From positions 2,170,001-2,234,000 of the forward strand of contig NZ_CP162511.1 in assembly GCF_040939305.1 (NCBI RefSeq): a DNA stretch of 64,000 bases, in the 5' to 3' direction. Numbering within the stretch: the first letter of the stretch is position 1; the number at the start of each line of letters is the position of its first letter. This stretch comes from Herbiconiux sp. A18JL235. GTDB lineage: Bacteria; Actinomycetota; Actinomycetes; Actinomycetales; Microbacteriaceae. The translations under genes were made by a program, and so were the position numbers. Positions 18,788 to 27,430 of the stretch are shown in pieces. Below the pieces are notes generated by a model, which saw only the letters and a program-made list of their open reading frames with translations, had not been told where the DNA came from and did not search any database.

Positions 18788-19612
18788 ATGGACTTTCTGA
18801 ACGCCGTCATCCTCGGCCTCGTGCAGGGGCTCACCGAGTTCCTGCCGATCTCCTCGAGCGCCCACCTGCGCATCCTCGGCGAGTTCCTCCCGGGCGCCAA
18901 AGACCCGGGGGCCGCTTTCACCGCGATCACCCAGATCGGCACCGAGGCCGCCGTCGTGGTGTTCTTCTGGCGCGACATCGTGAAGATCGTCTCCCGGTGG
19001 GCGAAGTCTCTGGTGGGCCGTGTGCCCCGCAACGACCCCGACGCGCGCATGGGGTGGCTCATCATCATCGGTTCGGTGCCGATCGTGGTGCTCGGCCTGT
19101 TCTTCCAAGACCTCATCGAGTCGACCTTCCGCTCGCTCTGGATCGTGGCGATCATGCTCATCGTGTTCGGTGTGCTGCTCGGCGTCGCCGACTACGTGGG
19201 CGCCAAGCGCCGCCGCCTCAAAGACCTCACCGTGCCGCACGGCATCATCTTCGGGTTCGCTCAGGCCCTCGCCCTCATCCCGGGCGTGTCCCGCTCGGGG
19301 GGCACCATCACCGCGGGGCTGTTCATGGGCTACGAGCGCCGGGCGGCGGCGCGCTACGCGTTCCTGCTCGCCATCCCCGCCGTGTTCGGCTCGGGGCTCT
19401 ACCAGGTGTACAAGAGCATCGGCGAGCCGGGTGTCTACGGCCCGCTCGAAACGCTCGTCGCCACCATCGTCGCCTTCGTGGTGGGGCTCGTCGTGATCGC
19501 GTTCTTCATGAGCTACATCTCCAAGCGCAGCTTCCTGCCCTTCGTCATCTACCGCATCGCGCTCGGCGGCGTGCTCATCGTGCTGCTGTCGGCCGGCCTC
19601 ATCGCCGCCTAG
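18788..19612 (+). CDS. uppP: undecaprenyl-diphosphatase UppP (BacA)
   Basis: 274 residues with eight predicted membrane helices. The two family motifs are complete: [17 protein letters not shown] at residues 12-28, with the conserved Glu18 and Ser27-type residues, and PGVSRSGGT near 170. It recycles the lipid carrier undecaprenyl pyrophosphate for peptidoglycan synthesis and confers low bacitracin resistance. Ribosome binding site AAAGGGAG four bases before ATG. Confidence 0.95.
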   Translation: MDFLNAVILGLVQGLTEFLPISSSAHLRILGEFLPGAKDPGAAFTAITQIGTEAAVVVFFWRDIVKIVSRWAKSLVGRVPRNDPDARMGWLIIIGSVPIVVLGLFFQDLIESTFRSLWIVAIMLIVFGVLLGVADYVGAKRRRLKDLTVPHGIIFGFAQALALIPGVSRSGGTITAGLFMGYERRAAARYAFLLAIPAVFGSGLYQVYKSIGEPGVYGPLETLVATIVAFVVGLVVIAFFMSYISKRSFLPFVIYRIALGGVLIVLLSAGLIAA

Positions 19613-19640
19613 GCGTCTCGGCGGCCCTGCGCGTCAGACC

Positions 19641-19656
19641 GTTGCCCCGCGGCAAC
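19641..19656. promoter_or_regulatory. palindrome GTTGCC-CCGC-GGCAAC at the mshC promoter
   Basis: A six-pair inverted repeat ending at the base before the mshC -10 box (TAAGCT, 19657). It occupies the -35/spacer position, so it could be an operator of mshC, or alternatively part of a weak terminator for uppP. Confidence 0.35.
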
Positions 19657-19662
19657 TAAGCT
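19657..19662 (+). promoter_or_regulatory. -10 box TAAGCT, leaderless start of mshC
   Basis: TAAGCT, six bases, GTG at 19669. Confidence 0.5.
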
Positions 19663-19668
19663 TGAGCG

Positions 19669-20958
19669 GTGCGTTCCTGGACCCGACCCGCCCTCCCGAA
19701 GCTCCCCGGCCGAGGAGTCGCCCCTCGTCTCCACGACGACGCCAGCGGGCAGTTCCTCGACAGCGCCCCCGGCACACCGAGCGGCACGCTGTACGTGTGC
19801 GGCATCACCCCCTACGACGCCACGCACATCGGCCACGCCGCCACCTACATCGCCTTCGACACGGTGGTGCGGATGTGGCTCGACGCTGGCCTCGACGTCT
19901 CGTACACGCAGAACATCACCGACGTCGACGACCCGCTGCTCGAACGCGCGACAGCCACCGGCGTCGACTGGCGAGAGCTCGCGGAGAGCCAGATCGAACT
20001 GTTCCGCACCGACATGGCCGCCCTCGCCGTCGTACCGCCCGACTCCTACCTGGGGGTCACCGAGACCATCGAGCCCATCGCCGACGCCGTCGACGAGCTG
20101 CGCCACCGGGGCATCGCCTACGCCGTAGAGACCCCGGATGCCGCAGAGCCGGGTGCCACGGACTGGTACTTCGACATCGCCGCCGCCGAAGCCGCGACGC
20201 CCTGGACGCTCGGTTCGGAGAGCGGGCTCGACCGCGAGACGATGGCCCGGCTGTTCGCCGAGCGCGGCGGCGACCCCGGGCGCCCCGGCAAGCGCGACCC
20301 GCTCGACCCGCTGCTCTGGCGCGCCGAGCGCGCCGGAGAGCCCGCCTGGGAGTCGGTGATGGGCCGCGGCCGGCCCGGCTGGCACATCGAGTGCTCGGTC
20401 ATCGCCCGCCAGACCCTCGGCGACACGATCGCGGTGCAGGGCGGCGGGGGAGACCTGGTGTTCCCCCACCACGAGTTCAGCGCCGCCCATGCCACGGCCC
20501 TCACCGGTGAGCGGTTCGCCCGGGTGAACGCCCATGGCGGCCTCGTGGCCTTCGACGGCGAGAAGATGTCGAAGTCGCTCGGCAACCTCGTGCTCGTCTC
20601 GCAGCTGCGCGAGACGGGGGTGGAGCCAGCGGCGATCAGGCTCGCCATCCTCTCGCATCCCTACCGCGACGACTGGGAGTGGCACCGGGGCGACGAGCAG
20701 CGCGCCGCAGAGCGACTCGCCGCCTGGCGCCGTTCGGTCGCCGAGCTGGGGTCGCTCGACGCTCCCGCCCTCGACCCCGAGGTCGAGGATGCGCGCGCGC
20801 TCGAGCTCGTCGACGCGGTGCGGGCACGCCTCCACGACGACCTCGACACGCCGGGCGCGATCGACCTCTTCGACGACTGGTTCGGCATCCCGCACACGTC
20901 TGCCGCGAACGAGCTCGCCGCCGACGCGCTCGACGCGCTGCTCGGCGTCAGGCTCTAG
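19669..20958 (+). CDS. mshC: L-cysteine:1D-myo-inositol 2-amino-2-deoxy-alpha-D-glucopyranoside ligase MshC
   Basis: 429 residues, a cysteinyl-tRNA-synthetase-like class I adenylating enzyme without the tRNA-binding tail. It uses ATP to join Cys to GlcN-inositol in mycothiol synthesis. The zinc-ligand Cys is in VCGITPYDATHIGHA with the HIGH box; the second box is KMSKS near residue 290. The PAGAGRP-like loop specific to MshC is represented by GGDPGRPGKRDPLDPLLW. It marks the organism as a mycothiol-making actinobacterium. Confidence 0.93.
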   Translation: MRSWTRPALPKLPGRGVAPRLHDDASGQFLDSAPGTPSGTLYVCGITPYDATHIGHAATYIAFDTVVRMWLDAGLDVSYTQNITDVDDPLLERATATGVDWRELAESQIELFRTDMAALAVVPPDSYLGVTETIEPIADAVDELRHRGIAYAVETPDAAEPGATDWYFDIAAAEAATPWTLGSESGLDRETMARLFAERGGDPGRPGKRDPLDPLLWRAERAGEPAWESVMGRGRPGWHIECSVIARQTLGDTIAVQGGGGDLVFPHHEFSAAHATALTGERFARVNAHGGLVAFDGEKMSKSLGNLVLVSQLRETGVEPAAIRLAILSHPYRDDWEWHRGDEQRAAERLAAWRRSVAELGSLDAPALDPEVEDARALELVDAVRARLHDDLDTPGAIDLFDDWFGIPHTSAANELAADALDALLGVRL

Positions 20959-20988
20959 TCGGTAGCGCCGGCCCCGCCGGAGCTCGGC

Positions 20989-21897
20989 TCAGTCGCGCCG
21001 CCACGGCTCGTCGGGGCGGCCGTCGCCTCCGGCCCTGCCGTCGCCTCGGCCTCCGTCGCCGCGCTTGCGGAGGTAGCGCTCGAACTCCTGGGCGATGGCC
21101 TCGCCGCTGGCCTCGGGCGAGTCGACGGTGTCGCGCGCCTGCTCGAGCTGCCTGATGTAGGCGGCCATGTCGTCGTCCTCGCCGGCGAGAGCGTCGATTC
21201 CCGACTCCCAGGCCGTCGACTCGTCGATCAGCTCTCCGCGCTCGATCGGCAGGCCGATGAGCTCTTCGATCTTCTCCACCAGCGCCAGCGTCGCCTTGGG
21301 CGACGGGGCGTTGTGCACGTAGTGGGGCACCGAGGCCCAGATCGACACCGTGGGGATGCCCGCGCTCTCGGCGGCGTCGGCGATGACGCTGAGAATGCCG
21401 ACCGGGCCCTCGTAGGTGGAGCGCTCGATGTCGAGCTCGCTGCGCACCAGGGGGTTCTCGCTGGTGGAGAAGACGGAGATGGGCCGCGTGTGCGGCACGT
21501 CGGCGAGCATCGCCCCGAGCAGCACGATGCCGGTGATCTCCTCGGCGAGCACGGTCGCCATCACCTCGGCGGTGAAGGAACGCCAGTTGCGCGAGGGCTC
21601 CGAACCGATGAGCAGGTACACGTTCGAGCCGTCCGAGCGGTCGCCCGCCGTGACGTCGGGGCCCGAGAAGGTCGCCCCCGGCCACTCCAGCACACGCTTG
21701 CCGTCGTCGTCGACGACGACGTTCGGGCGATTGAACTGGAAGTCGAAGTACTCCTCGGCGTCGACCTCGGAGATGACGATCACGTCGAGCTGCTCCTTGA
21801 GCACCCTGAGCGCGCCCGTCGCGGCCTCCCCGGCGTCGTTCCACCCCTCGAACGCCACCAGGAGGAGCCGACCGCGCAGGAATCCGTTGTCTGTCAC
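20989..21897 (-). CDS. PAC2-family protein
   Basis: 302 residues with the PAC2 (proteasome-assembly-chaperone-like) Rossmann-like fold: LLLVAFEGWNDAGEAATG near residue 10, LLGAMLADVPHTRPI near 120. Actinobacterial members commonly sit upstream of the trmI/proteasome locus, as here. The function is unknown. The C-terminus is Gly/Arg/Asp rich. GTG 21897 follows GAGG at useful spacing; upstream in-frame codons lack start potential or a ribosome binding site. Confidence 0.82.
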   Translation of the reverse strand: MTDNGFLRGRLLLVAFEGWNDAGEAATGALRVLKEQLDVIVISEVDAEEYFDFQFNRPNVVVDDDGKRVLEWPGATFSGPDVTAGDRSDGSNVYLLIGSEPSRNWRSFTAEVMATVLAEEITGIVLLGAMLADVPHTRPISVFSTSENPLVRSELDIERSTYEGPVGILSVIADAAESAGIPTVSIWASVPHYVHNAPSPKATLALVEKIEELIGLPIERGELIDESTAWESGIDALAGEDDDMAAYIRQLEQARDTVDSPEASGEAIAQEFERYLRKRGDGGRGDGRAGGDGRPDEPWRRD

Positions 21898-22013
21898 CGT
21901 GATGGGTACCTCACTGCCTTCCGGGCCACCGCATGGTGCGGCGCCGTCAGTCAAGGATAGGCGTTCGCCGCCGTCAGCGAGGCGTGCAGGCGGAGACCCG
22001 CACGACCGCCCCG

Positions 22014-22019
22014 TAGACT
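22014..22019 (+). promoter_or_regulatory. -10 box TAGACT, head of the HAD-trmI operon
   Basis: TAGACT, eight bases, GTG at 22028. Confidence 0.45.
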
Positions 22020-22027
22020 GGGCCCCC

Positions 22028-22708
22028 GTGAATGCTCCTGCACCCGCCGCCGTCCTCTGGGACATGGACGGCACGATCGTCGACACCGAACCGTACTGGA
22101 TGCGCGCGGAGGCCGCCCTCGTCGAGTCGTTCGGCGGTACCTGGACCCACGAGGCGGCGATGACGCTCGTCGGATCGGCACTGGATCGCAGCGCCCGCAT
22201 CCTTCAGGACTTCGGAGTGGCGCTGCCGGAGGGCGAGATCATCGATCGTCTCTCGTCCAGCGTGATGGAGCAGGTCACCATCGAGGTGCCCTGGCGGCCG
22301 GGCGCCGTCGAGCTCCTCCGGGGGTTCCACACGCTGGGCGTGCCGCAGGCCCTCGTCACCATGTCGATCGGCAGGATGGCGCGCCACGTCGCGGAGCGCA
22401 TTCCGTTCGACGCCTTCGGCGCGATCGTCTCGGCCGACGACGTGACGGAGGGCAAACCGCATCCCGAGGCCTACCTCACCGCCGCCGACGCACTCGGCGT
22501 CGACATCGCGCGCTCGGTGGCCCTCGAAGACTCGGTCACCGGCGTCACCTCGGCCGTCGCCTCCGGGGCCGTCGTCGTGGGCGTCGAGCACCTGCTGAAC
22601 CTCGACGACACCGGTGCGCATCGCATCTGGCAGACCCTGGCAGGCCGCACCCCCGACGACCTCGCGGTCGTGCTGGCCGAGGTCTCGGCAGAGCGGGTGA
22701 GCGCATGA
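22028..22708 (+). CDS. HAD-family hydrolase (beta-phosphoglucomutase/phosphatase-like)
   Basis: 226 residues. HAD motif I DMDGTIVDTEP at 13-23, motif II LVTMS near 113, motif III/IV KPHPEAY and LEDSVTGV near 142-170. A small-molecule phosphatase with an alpha-helical cap; the substrate is unknown. ATGA overlap with trmI, so the two are co-translated. Confidence 0.87.
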   Translation: MNAPAPAAVLWDMDGTIVDTEPYWMRAEAALVESFGGTWTHEAAMTLVGSALDRSARILQDFGVALPEGEIIDRLSSSVMEQVTIEVPWRPGAVELLRGFHTLGVPQALVTMSIGRMARHVAERIPFDAFGAIVSADDVTEGKPHPEAYLTAADALGVDIARSVALEDSVTGVTSAVASGAVVVGVEHLLNLDDTGAHRIWQTLAGRTPDDLAVVLAEVSAERVSA

Positions 22709-23715
22709 GCTCCTTCAGCGGCCCGTTCCGGGAAGGCGACCGGGTGCAGCTCACCGGCCCGAAGGGAAAGCTCAACAGCATCACGCTCGAGTCGGGCAAG
22801 GTGTTCCACACCCACCGCGGCTTCATCGACCACGACGCGCTGATCGGGCTTCCCGACGGCTCGGTGGTGCAGAACTCGGTCGGCGTGGAGCACCTCGCGC
22901 TGCGCCCGCTGCTGACCGACTTCGTCATGTCGATGCCGCGCGGCGCCGCCATCATCTACCCGAAGGACGCCGCGCAGATCCTCGCGCAGGCCGACGTATT
23001 CCCCGGCGCCACGGTCGTCGAGGCCGGGGTGGGCTCCGGCGCGCTCTCGCTCTGGCTGCTGCGCGCCATCGGGCCCGAGGGGCGGCTGTCGAGCTTCGAG
23101 CGACGCGACGAGTTCGCCGACGTCGCCCGCGCGAACATCGCCGCCTACGTCGGCAGCGACCCCGAGAACTGGACGGTCACCGTCGGCGACCTCGCCGAGG
23201 CCCTTCCCGAGACGCACCCCGACCACACCGTCGACCGGGTCGTGCTCGACATGCTCGCGCCCTGGGAGTGCATCGACGAGGTCGCCGCCGCCCTCAAGCC
23301 CGGGGGAGTCGTGCTCTGCTACGTCGCCACCGTGACGCAGCTGTCGCGGGTTGTCGAGACCATCCGCGACACCGGCCTGTTCACGAACCCGGTGCCGAGC
23401 GAGACGATGGTGCGCGGCTGGCACGTCGAGGGCCTCGCGGTGCGGCCCGACCACCGCATGATCGGTCACACCGGCTTCCTGGTCACGGCCAGGAGGCTCG
23501 CCCCCGGTGCGGTGCTGCCGGAGCTGAAGCGCCGCGCTTCGAAGAGCGACTACTCCGACGAGGACGTCGAGGCCTGGACCCCGGGAGCCCTCGGCGAGCG
23601 GGGCATCAGCCCGAAGAGCCTGCGCAAGCGGGTGCGCGCCGCGACGGCGACCGCCGACGCAGCGCGGGCCAGGGAGGCTCGCGAGATCGAGCGCCCCGAC
23701 GATGAAATAGACTGA
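22705..23715 (+). CDS. trmI: tRNA (adenine-58-N1)-methyltransferase TrmI
   Basis: 336 residues. The N-terminal beta domain and the class I SAM fold follow the actinobacterial TrmI pattern: VVEAGVGSGALSLWLLRA (motif I) near residue 107, VLDMLAPWE near 180. It makes m1A58 in the T loop of tRNA. The last 60 residues are a basic tail. Usually followed by the ATPase arc/mpa and dop; here the next gene is an FKBP lipoprotein. Confidence 0.92.
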   Translation: MSSFSGPFREGDRVQLTGPKGKLNSITLESGKVFHTHRGFIDHDALIGLPDGSVVQNSVGVEHLALRPLLTDFVMSMPRGAAIIYPKDAAQILAQADVFPGATVVEAGVGSGALSLWLLRAIGPEGRLSSFERRDEFADVARANIAAYVGSDPENWTVTVGDLAEALPETHPDHTVDRVVLDMLAPWECIDEVAAALKPGGVVLCYVATVTQLSRVVETIRDTGLFTNPVPSETMVRGWHVEGLAVRPDHRMIGHTGFLVTARRLAPGAVLPELKRRASKSDYSDEDVEAWTPGALGERGISPKSLRKRVRAATATADAARAREAREIERPDDEID

Positions 23716-23763
23716 CTTCGCTCACCGGGCCCTCGGCTCGACGTCTGCAGGAAATGAGGATCC

Positions 23764-24672
23764 GTGCGCTCGTCCCTCGCGCTCACACTGTCGGCAGGCC
23801 TTCTTCTCGCTCTCGCGGGTTGCAGCGCCTCCCCGGCCGCCGCCGACTGCTCCACCGCCGCCTCGTCGGGCGGCTCGAGCGACCTGGTCTCCGCGAGCGG
23901 CGACTTCGGCGTCGACCCGGCGGCGACCTTCCCGTCGCCCCTCGTTCCGAAGCAGCTCGAGCGCACCGTCATCACCCAGGGCGACGGCGCCGAGATCGGC
24001 CCCGGCTCCACGGTCGACGTCACCTACTCGCTCTACGACGGCGAGACCGGTCAGTCGGCGGGTGCCCCGAACACCGGCTTCATCGTGTTGAGCGACTCCC
24101 TCCAGGGCGACCTCACCTCGGCACTCACCTGCACCCACGTCGGCGACCGCGTCGCCGTGGCGCTGCCGAACGAGCTCGCCATGCAGATCGCCGCGGGTGC
24201 CCCTGGCTCCCTCGTGATGGTCTTCGACATCCGCAACGCCTTCCCGCAGGCCGCCGACGGCGCGCCGCAGCCCGGCCAGTCGGGCTTCCCGAGCGTCGTG
24301 CACGACGAGAACGGCCGCCCCGGCATCGGCATCAACGGGCCGGCGCCCGACGAGGCGAAATCGGCGCTCATCAAGAAGGGCGACGGCGACGAGGTCGTCG
24401 ACGGCGACCAGGTTCTGGTGCAGTCGACCGGCGTCTCCTACGACACCCGCAAGATCACCACCTCCACGTGGGAGTCGGGAACTCCGCAGCTCTGGCTGAT
24501 GTCGGAAGACGGCACGAAGACGCAGGGCTCCAGCCAGCCCGCGGGCATCACGCCGTTCCTCGTCGGCCAGACGGTCGGCTCCGAGGTGCTCGTGGTGCTT
24601 CCTGGGAGCGGAGACGGCGCCTCGGCAACGGCCTACGTCGTCGACATCCTCGGCGTCATCCCCGCCTCCTGA
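23764..24672 (+). CDS. FKBP-type peptidyl-prolyl isomerase lipoprotein
   Basis: 302 residues. Type II signal peptide with lipobox LAGC (Cys20). Two FKBP-like halves follow, at about 65-170 and 195-300, the second with the ATAYVVDILGVI end strand. The first has lost several aromatic pocket residues. It should fold secreted proteins on the outer face of the membrane. GTG 23764 follows GGAAATGAGGA. A TAGACT hexamer at 23708-23713 inside the trmI end may start a separate transcript. Confidence 0.85.
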   Translation: MRSSLALTLSAGLLLALAGCSASPAAADCSTAASSGGSSDLVSASGDFGVDPAATFPSPLVPKQLERTVITQGDGAEIGPGSTVDVTYSLYDGETGQSAGAPNTGFIVLSDSLQGDLTSALTCTHVGDRVAVALPNELAMQIAAGAPGSLVMVFDIRNAFPQAADGAPQPGQSGFPSVVHDENGRPGIGINGPAPDEAKSALIKKGDGDEVVDGDQVLVQSTGVSYDTRKITTSTWESGTPQLWLMSEDGTKTQGSSQPAGITPFLVGQTVGSEVLVVLPGSGDGASATAYVVDILGVIPAS

Positions 24673-24702
24673 GGCTCGGCGCGCTCGAACCCGCGCCCGA
24701 AC

Positions 24703-24708
24703 TAGGAT
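24703..24708 (+). promoter_or_regulatory. -10 box TAGGAT, leaderless start of pafB
   Basis: TAGGAT, six bases, GTG at 24715, so pafBC can be transcribed apart from trmI. Confidence 0.5.
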
Positions 24709-24714
24709 TCTTGC

Positions 24715-25722
24715 GTGGCCACCGAGAGACAGAACCCCGCACCGATCCCGGTGGAGGAGAGGCTGTTCAGCCTCGTGCTCGCTCTCATCGCCACCGAGTC
24801 GGGGCTCACCAAGGCCGACATCCTCTCCACCGTGCAGGGGTACCGGCAGCGCTACGACGCCTCGGGTGAGAACGCGAGCCTGGAACGGCAGTTCGAGCGC
24901 GACAAAGACGACATCCGAGAGCTCGGCGTGCCGCTCGAGACCATCGAGACACCGGGTGACCCGGGCAACAACCAGACCCTGCGGTACCGCATACCCCGCA
25001 CGGCCTACGAGCTGCCCGCCGACATCAGCTTTTCCGACGCCGAGACGACCCTGCTGAACCTCGCCGCCATGGCGTGGCGCGAGGGCTCGCTCTCGCGCGA
25101 GTCTCGCCGGGCGCTGCTGAAGCTCCGCTCCATCGGCGTCGAGACGAGCGATCCGGTGCTCGGCTACGCCCCGCGCATCCGCACCCGCGACACCGCCTTC
25201 GACCCGCTGAACGACGCGCTCTCGCGCGGGGTGAGCGCGAGCTTCGCCTACCTCAAACCGGGCGACCCGGCGGCGCGTCTGCGCAAGGTGGCGCCGCTCG
25301 CCCTGGTGCAGCACCAGGGGCGCTGGCACCTCAAGGCGACCGACCTCGACGTGGGCGAGCCGCGCACCTTCCTGCTCGCCCGCATCGTCGGCCCGGTGCG
25401 CCTCGGCCGGCAGCAGGTCGACGTGCCGCCCGGCGACTACGCGGCCCTAGCCCTGCGGGAGCTCGACGCCATCTGGGAGGCGAACGTCGCCGAGCTCGAG
25501 GTGCGGGAGGGAACGGATGCGGCGACCCGCCTCGCCGCGCGCCGCGGTGCCGCGGTCGGCGACGACGGGCGCATCCTGCTGCATTTCACCGACGTGAACC
25601 TGCTCGCCGACGAGCTCGCGGGCTTCGGGCCCGAGGTGCGGGTGCTCGGCCCTGCCGGGCTGCGCGACGCCGTCGTCGACCGGCTGAGGGCGACCCTGCT
25701 CGCTCACGAGGGGGCGCGCTGA
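24715..25722 (+). CDS. pafB: PafB-like WYL-domain transcriptional regulator
   Basis: 335 residues. N-terminal winged HTH at about 12-85 (RLFSLVLALIATESGLTKADI), a WYL domain at about 145-235, then the WCX end. With PafC it forms the heterodimeric activator of the mitomycin/DNA-damage response that works without LexA-RecA in mycobacteria. The stop TGA overlaps the start of pafC by one base, and tat and helY genes follow as in that family. Confidence in the family is high; the DNA-damage role is inferred from orthologues. Confidence 0.87.
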   Translation: MATERQNPAPIPVEERLFSLVLALIATESGLTKADILSTVQGYRQRYDASGENASLERQFERDKDDIRELGVPLETIETPGDPGNNQTLRYRIPRTAYELPADISFSDAETTLLNLAAMAWREGSLSRESRRALLKLRSIGVETSDPVLGYAPRIRTRDTAFDPLNDALSRGVSASFAYLKPGDPAARLRKVAPLALVQHQGRWHLKATDLDVGEPRTFLLARIVGPVRLGRQQVDVPPGDYAALALRELDAIWEANVAELEVREGTDAATRLAARRGAAVGDDGRILLHFTDVNLLADELAGFGPEVRVLGPAGLRDAVVDRLRATLLAHEGAR

Positions 25723-26756
25723 TGGCGGGCCGGCCGACCTCGGGTCGCCGCACCCCGGCGGGCGACGGCACCGAGGCGTTCTCCTACGCGCAGGACAAGC
25801 TCACGTTCCTGCTCGCGCTCGTGCCCTACCTCATCGACATCGGCCGGGTGTCGGTCGCCGACGCCGCCGCACACTTCCAGGTCTCGGAGCAGCAGATCCG
25901 CGACGCCGTGTCGCTCATCGCGGTGTCGGGGGTTCCCGGCGAGACCACCCAGTACCAGCACGGAGACCTCTTCGACATCGCGTGGGACGCTCTGGAGGAG
26001 CACGACGAGATCGTCATCACCCACATGGTGGCGCTCGACGACTCGCCGCGCTTCTCGGCCCGCGAGGCCGCAGCACTCATCGCCGGGCTGCAGTACCTGC
26101 AGTCGCTGCCCGAGAACATCGACCGGGGCGTCTACTCCTCGCTCATGGACAAGCTCGCCCGTGGTGCCTCCGAACGGCCGAGCCAGGTGGCGGTGGCCTC
26201 GGCCGAGACGACGGCCTCGCTCGGCGCCGTGCGCGACGCGGTGGCCAGGGGGCTGCAGCTCGAGTTCGACTACCTCACCTCGCGCGGCTCCCGCGAACGC
26301 CGGCGGGTCGACCCGCTGCGCATCGACTCCGACGACGAGGACTGGTACCTGCGCGCCTGGGACCACCTGCGCGAGGCCGTGCGCACCTTCCGCCTCGACC
26401 GCATGACCCGCGTCGAAGTCACCGATCGCGCGGTGTCGTCGGCCCACGACGACGTGCCGCTCGGCGACAGCCTGTTCCAGGGCGGAGACGACGACCTCGT
26501 CGTCACCATCGAGGTCGCGCCCTCGGCCCTGCCCCTCCTCGGCGAGTACGTCTCGAGCGTCGATCAGCGGGTTCCGGATGCGCGGCCGGGCGACGTCGAC
26601 CCGGTGCGGGTGCGCATCCGGGTCGCCCACATCCACGGGCTGAAGCGGCTCGTCGCCTCGATGCCGCGCACCGTCACCGTGGTCGAGCCCGCCGAGGCGA
26701 GGCAGGCCGTCGTCGACTGGGCCCGCGAGGCGCTCGAGGGCTATCCCGACACCTGA
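25722..26756 (+). CDS. pafC: PafC-like WYL-domain transcriptional regulator
   Basis: 344 residues: HTH-like N-terminal region at about 20-95 (DIGRVSVADAAAHFQVSEQQIRDAV), WYL domain at about 170-250 with the WYLRAWDHLREAVRTFRLDRM core, WCX region to the end. Start ATG shares the A of the pafB TGA. Acts together with PafB. Confidence 0.87.
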   Translation: MAGRPTSGRRTPAGDGTEAFSYAQDKLTFLLALVPYLIDIGRVSVADAAAHFQVSEQQIRDAVSLIAVSGVPGETTQYQHGDLFDIAWDALEEHDEIVITHMVALDDSPRFSAREAAALIAGLQYLQSLPENIDRGVYSSLMDKLARGASERPSQVAVASAETTASLGAVRDAVARGLQLEFDYLTSRGSRERRRVDPLRIDSDDEDWYLRAWDHLREAVRTFRLDRMTRVEVTDRAVSSAHDDVPLGDSLFQGGDDDLVVTIEVAPSALPLLGEYVSSVDQRVPDARPGDVDPVRVRIRVAHIHGLKRLVASMPRTVTVVEPAEARQAVVDWAREALEGYPDT

Positions 26757-26770
26757 TGCCCGTCGGCGGA

Positions 26771-26776
26771 TAGGCT
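26771..26776 (+). promoter_or_regulatory. -10 box TAGGCT, internal promoter before the tat genes
   Basis: TAGGCT, six bases, ATG at 26783. Confidence 0.5.
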
Positions 26777-26782
26777 GAGGGC

Positions 26783-27136
26783 ATGCAGTGGTGGGCGTGG
26801 CTGATCATCTGGGTCGTTCTGGTGCTCGCGCTCATCGGCATGCTCGCCGGACTCGGCTACCGTCTGTTCGTGAAGGCCAGGGGAGCCCTGCACGCTCTCA
26901 CCGAGCTCACCGACCAGGTCGCGCGGCTCACCGAGAACGTCGAGAAGCTCGCCGAAGACCACCCCGACCGCGCCATCGTGCAGGGGTACGCCGCGACGGC
27001 CAGACGCCATGAGGAGCACCTGGCACTCCGCGCCGAATTGAAGCGAGAGCGCAGAGAAGCGCGGCTGGCTCGGGGTAAACTCCTCATCAGTCCGGAAACC
27101 GTCCCCACCCTAAGGAATCAGACCAATGCTCGGTAA
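26783..27136 (+). CDS. small membrane-anchored coiled-coil protein
   Basis: 117 residues. One N-terminal helix (residues 5-30, WAWLIIWVVLVLALIGMLAG) and a charged, heptad-rich cytosolic part. No recognised domain. It lies between pafC and tatA and its end overlaps tatA by 11 bases, so it is probably co-expressed with the Tat translocase. Function unknown. Confidence 0.75.
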   Translation: MQWWAWLIIWVVLVLALIGMLAGLGYRLFVKARGALHALTELTDQVARLTENVEKLAEDHPDRAIVQGYAATARRHEEHLALRAELKRERREARLARGKLLISPETVPTLRNQTNAR

Positions 27137-27425
27137 CCTCAACGGGTGGCACCTGGTCATCATCCTGGTCGTCATCCTCCTCCTGTTCGGCGCGACGAGG
27201 CTCCCCGCCCTGTCGAAGAGCCTCGGTCAGTCGATGCGCATCTTCCGCAACGAGACCAAGGCCATGAAGGACGAGAACCAGACCCCGGGCGAGGGCACGA
27301 CGGGCACCACCGAGGCGGCCGCCACTCCGGTCGCTCCACCCGCGGCGCCCCCGGCAGCACCCACGGCGCCGCCCACCGCGACCCCCGTGGCCCCGGAGCA
27401 TCCCTCCGACAGTCAGAAGCCCTGA
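27126..27425 (+). CDS. tatA: Sec-independent protein translocase subunit TatA
   Basis: 99 residues. N-terminal transmembrane helix (WHLVIILVVILLLFGATRLP) followed by the amphipathic helix with the conserved Phe-Gly hinge (LFGATRLPALSKSLGQSMRIF). The C-terminal tail is Ala/Pro/Thr-rich. With TatC it moves folded twin-arginine precursors across the membrane. Confidence 0.93.
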   Translation: MLGNLNGWHLVIILVVILLLFGATRLPALSKSLGQSMRIFRNETKAMKDENQTPGEGTTGTTEAAATPVAPPAAPPAAPTAPPTATPVAPEHPSDSQKP

Positions 27426-27430
27426 GCCAG

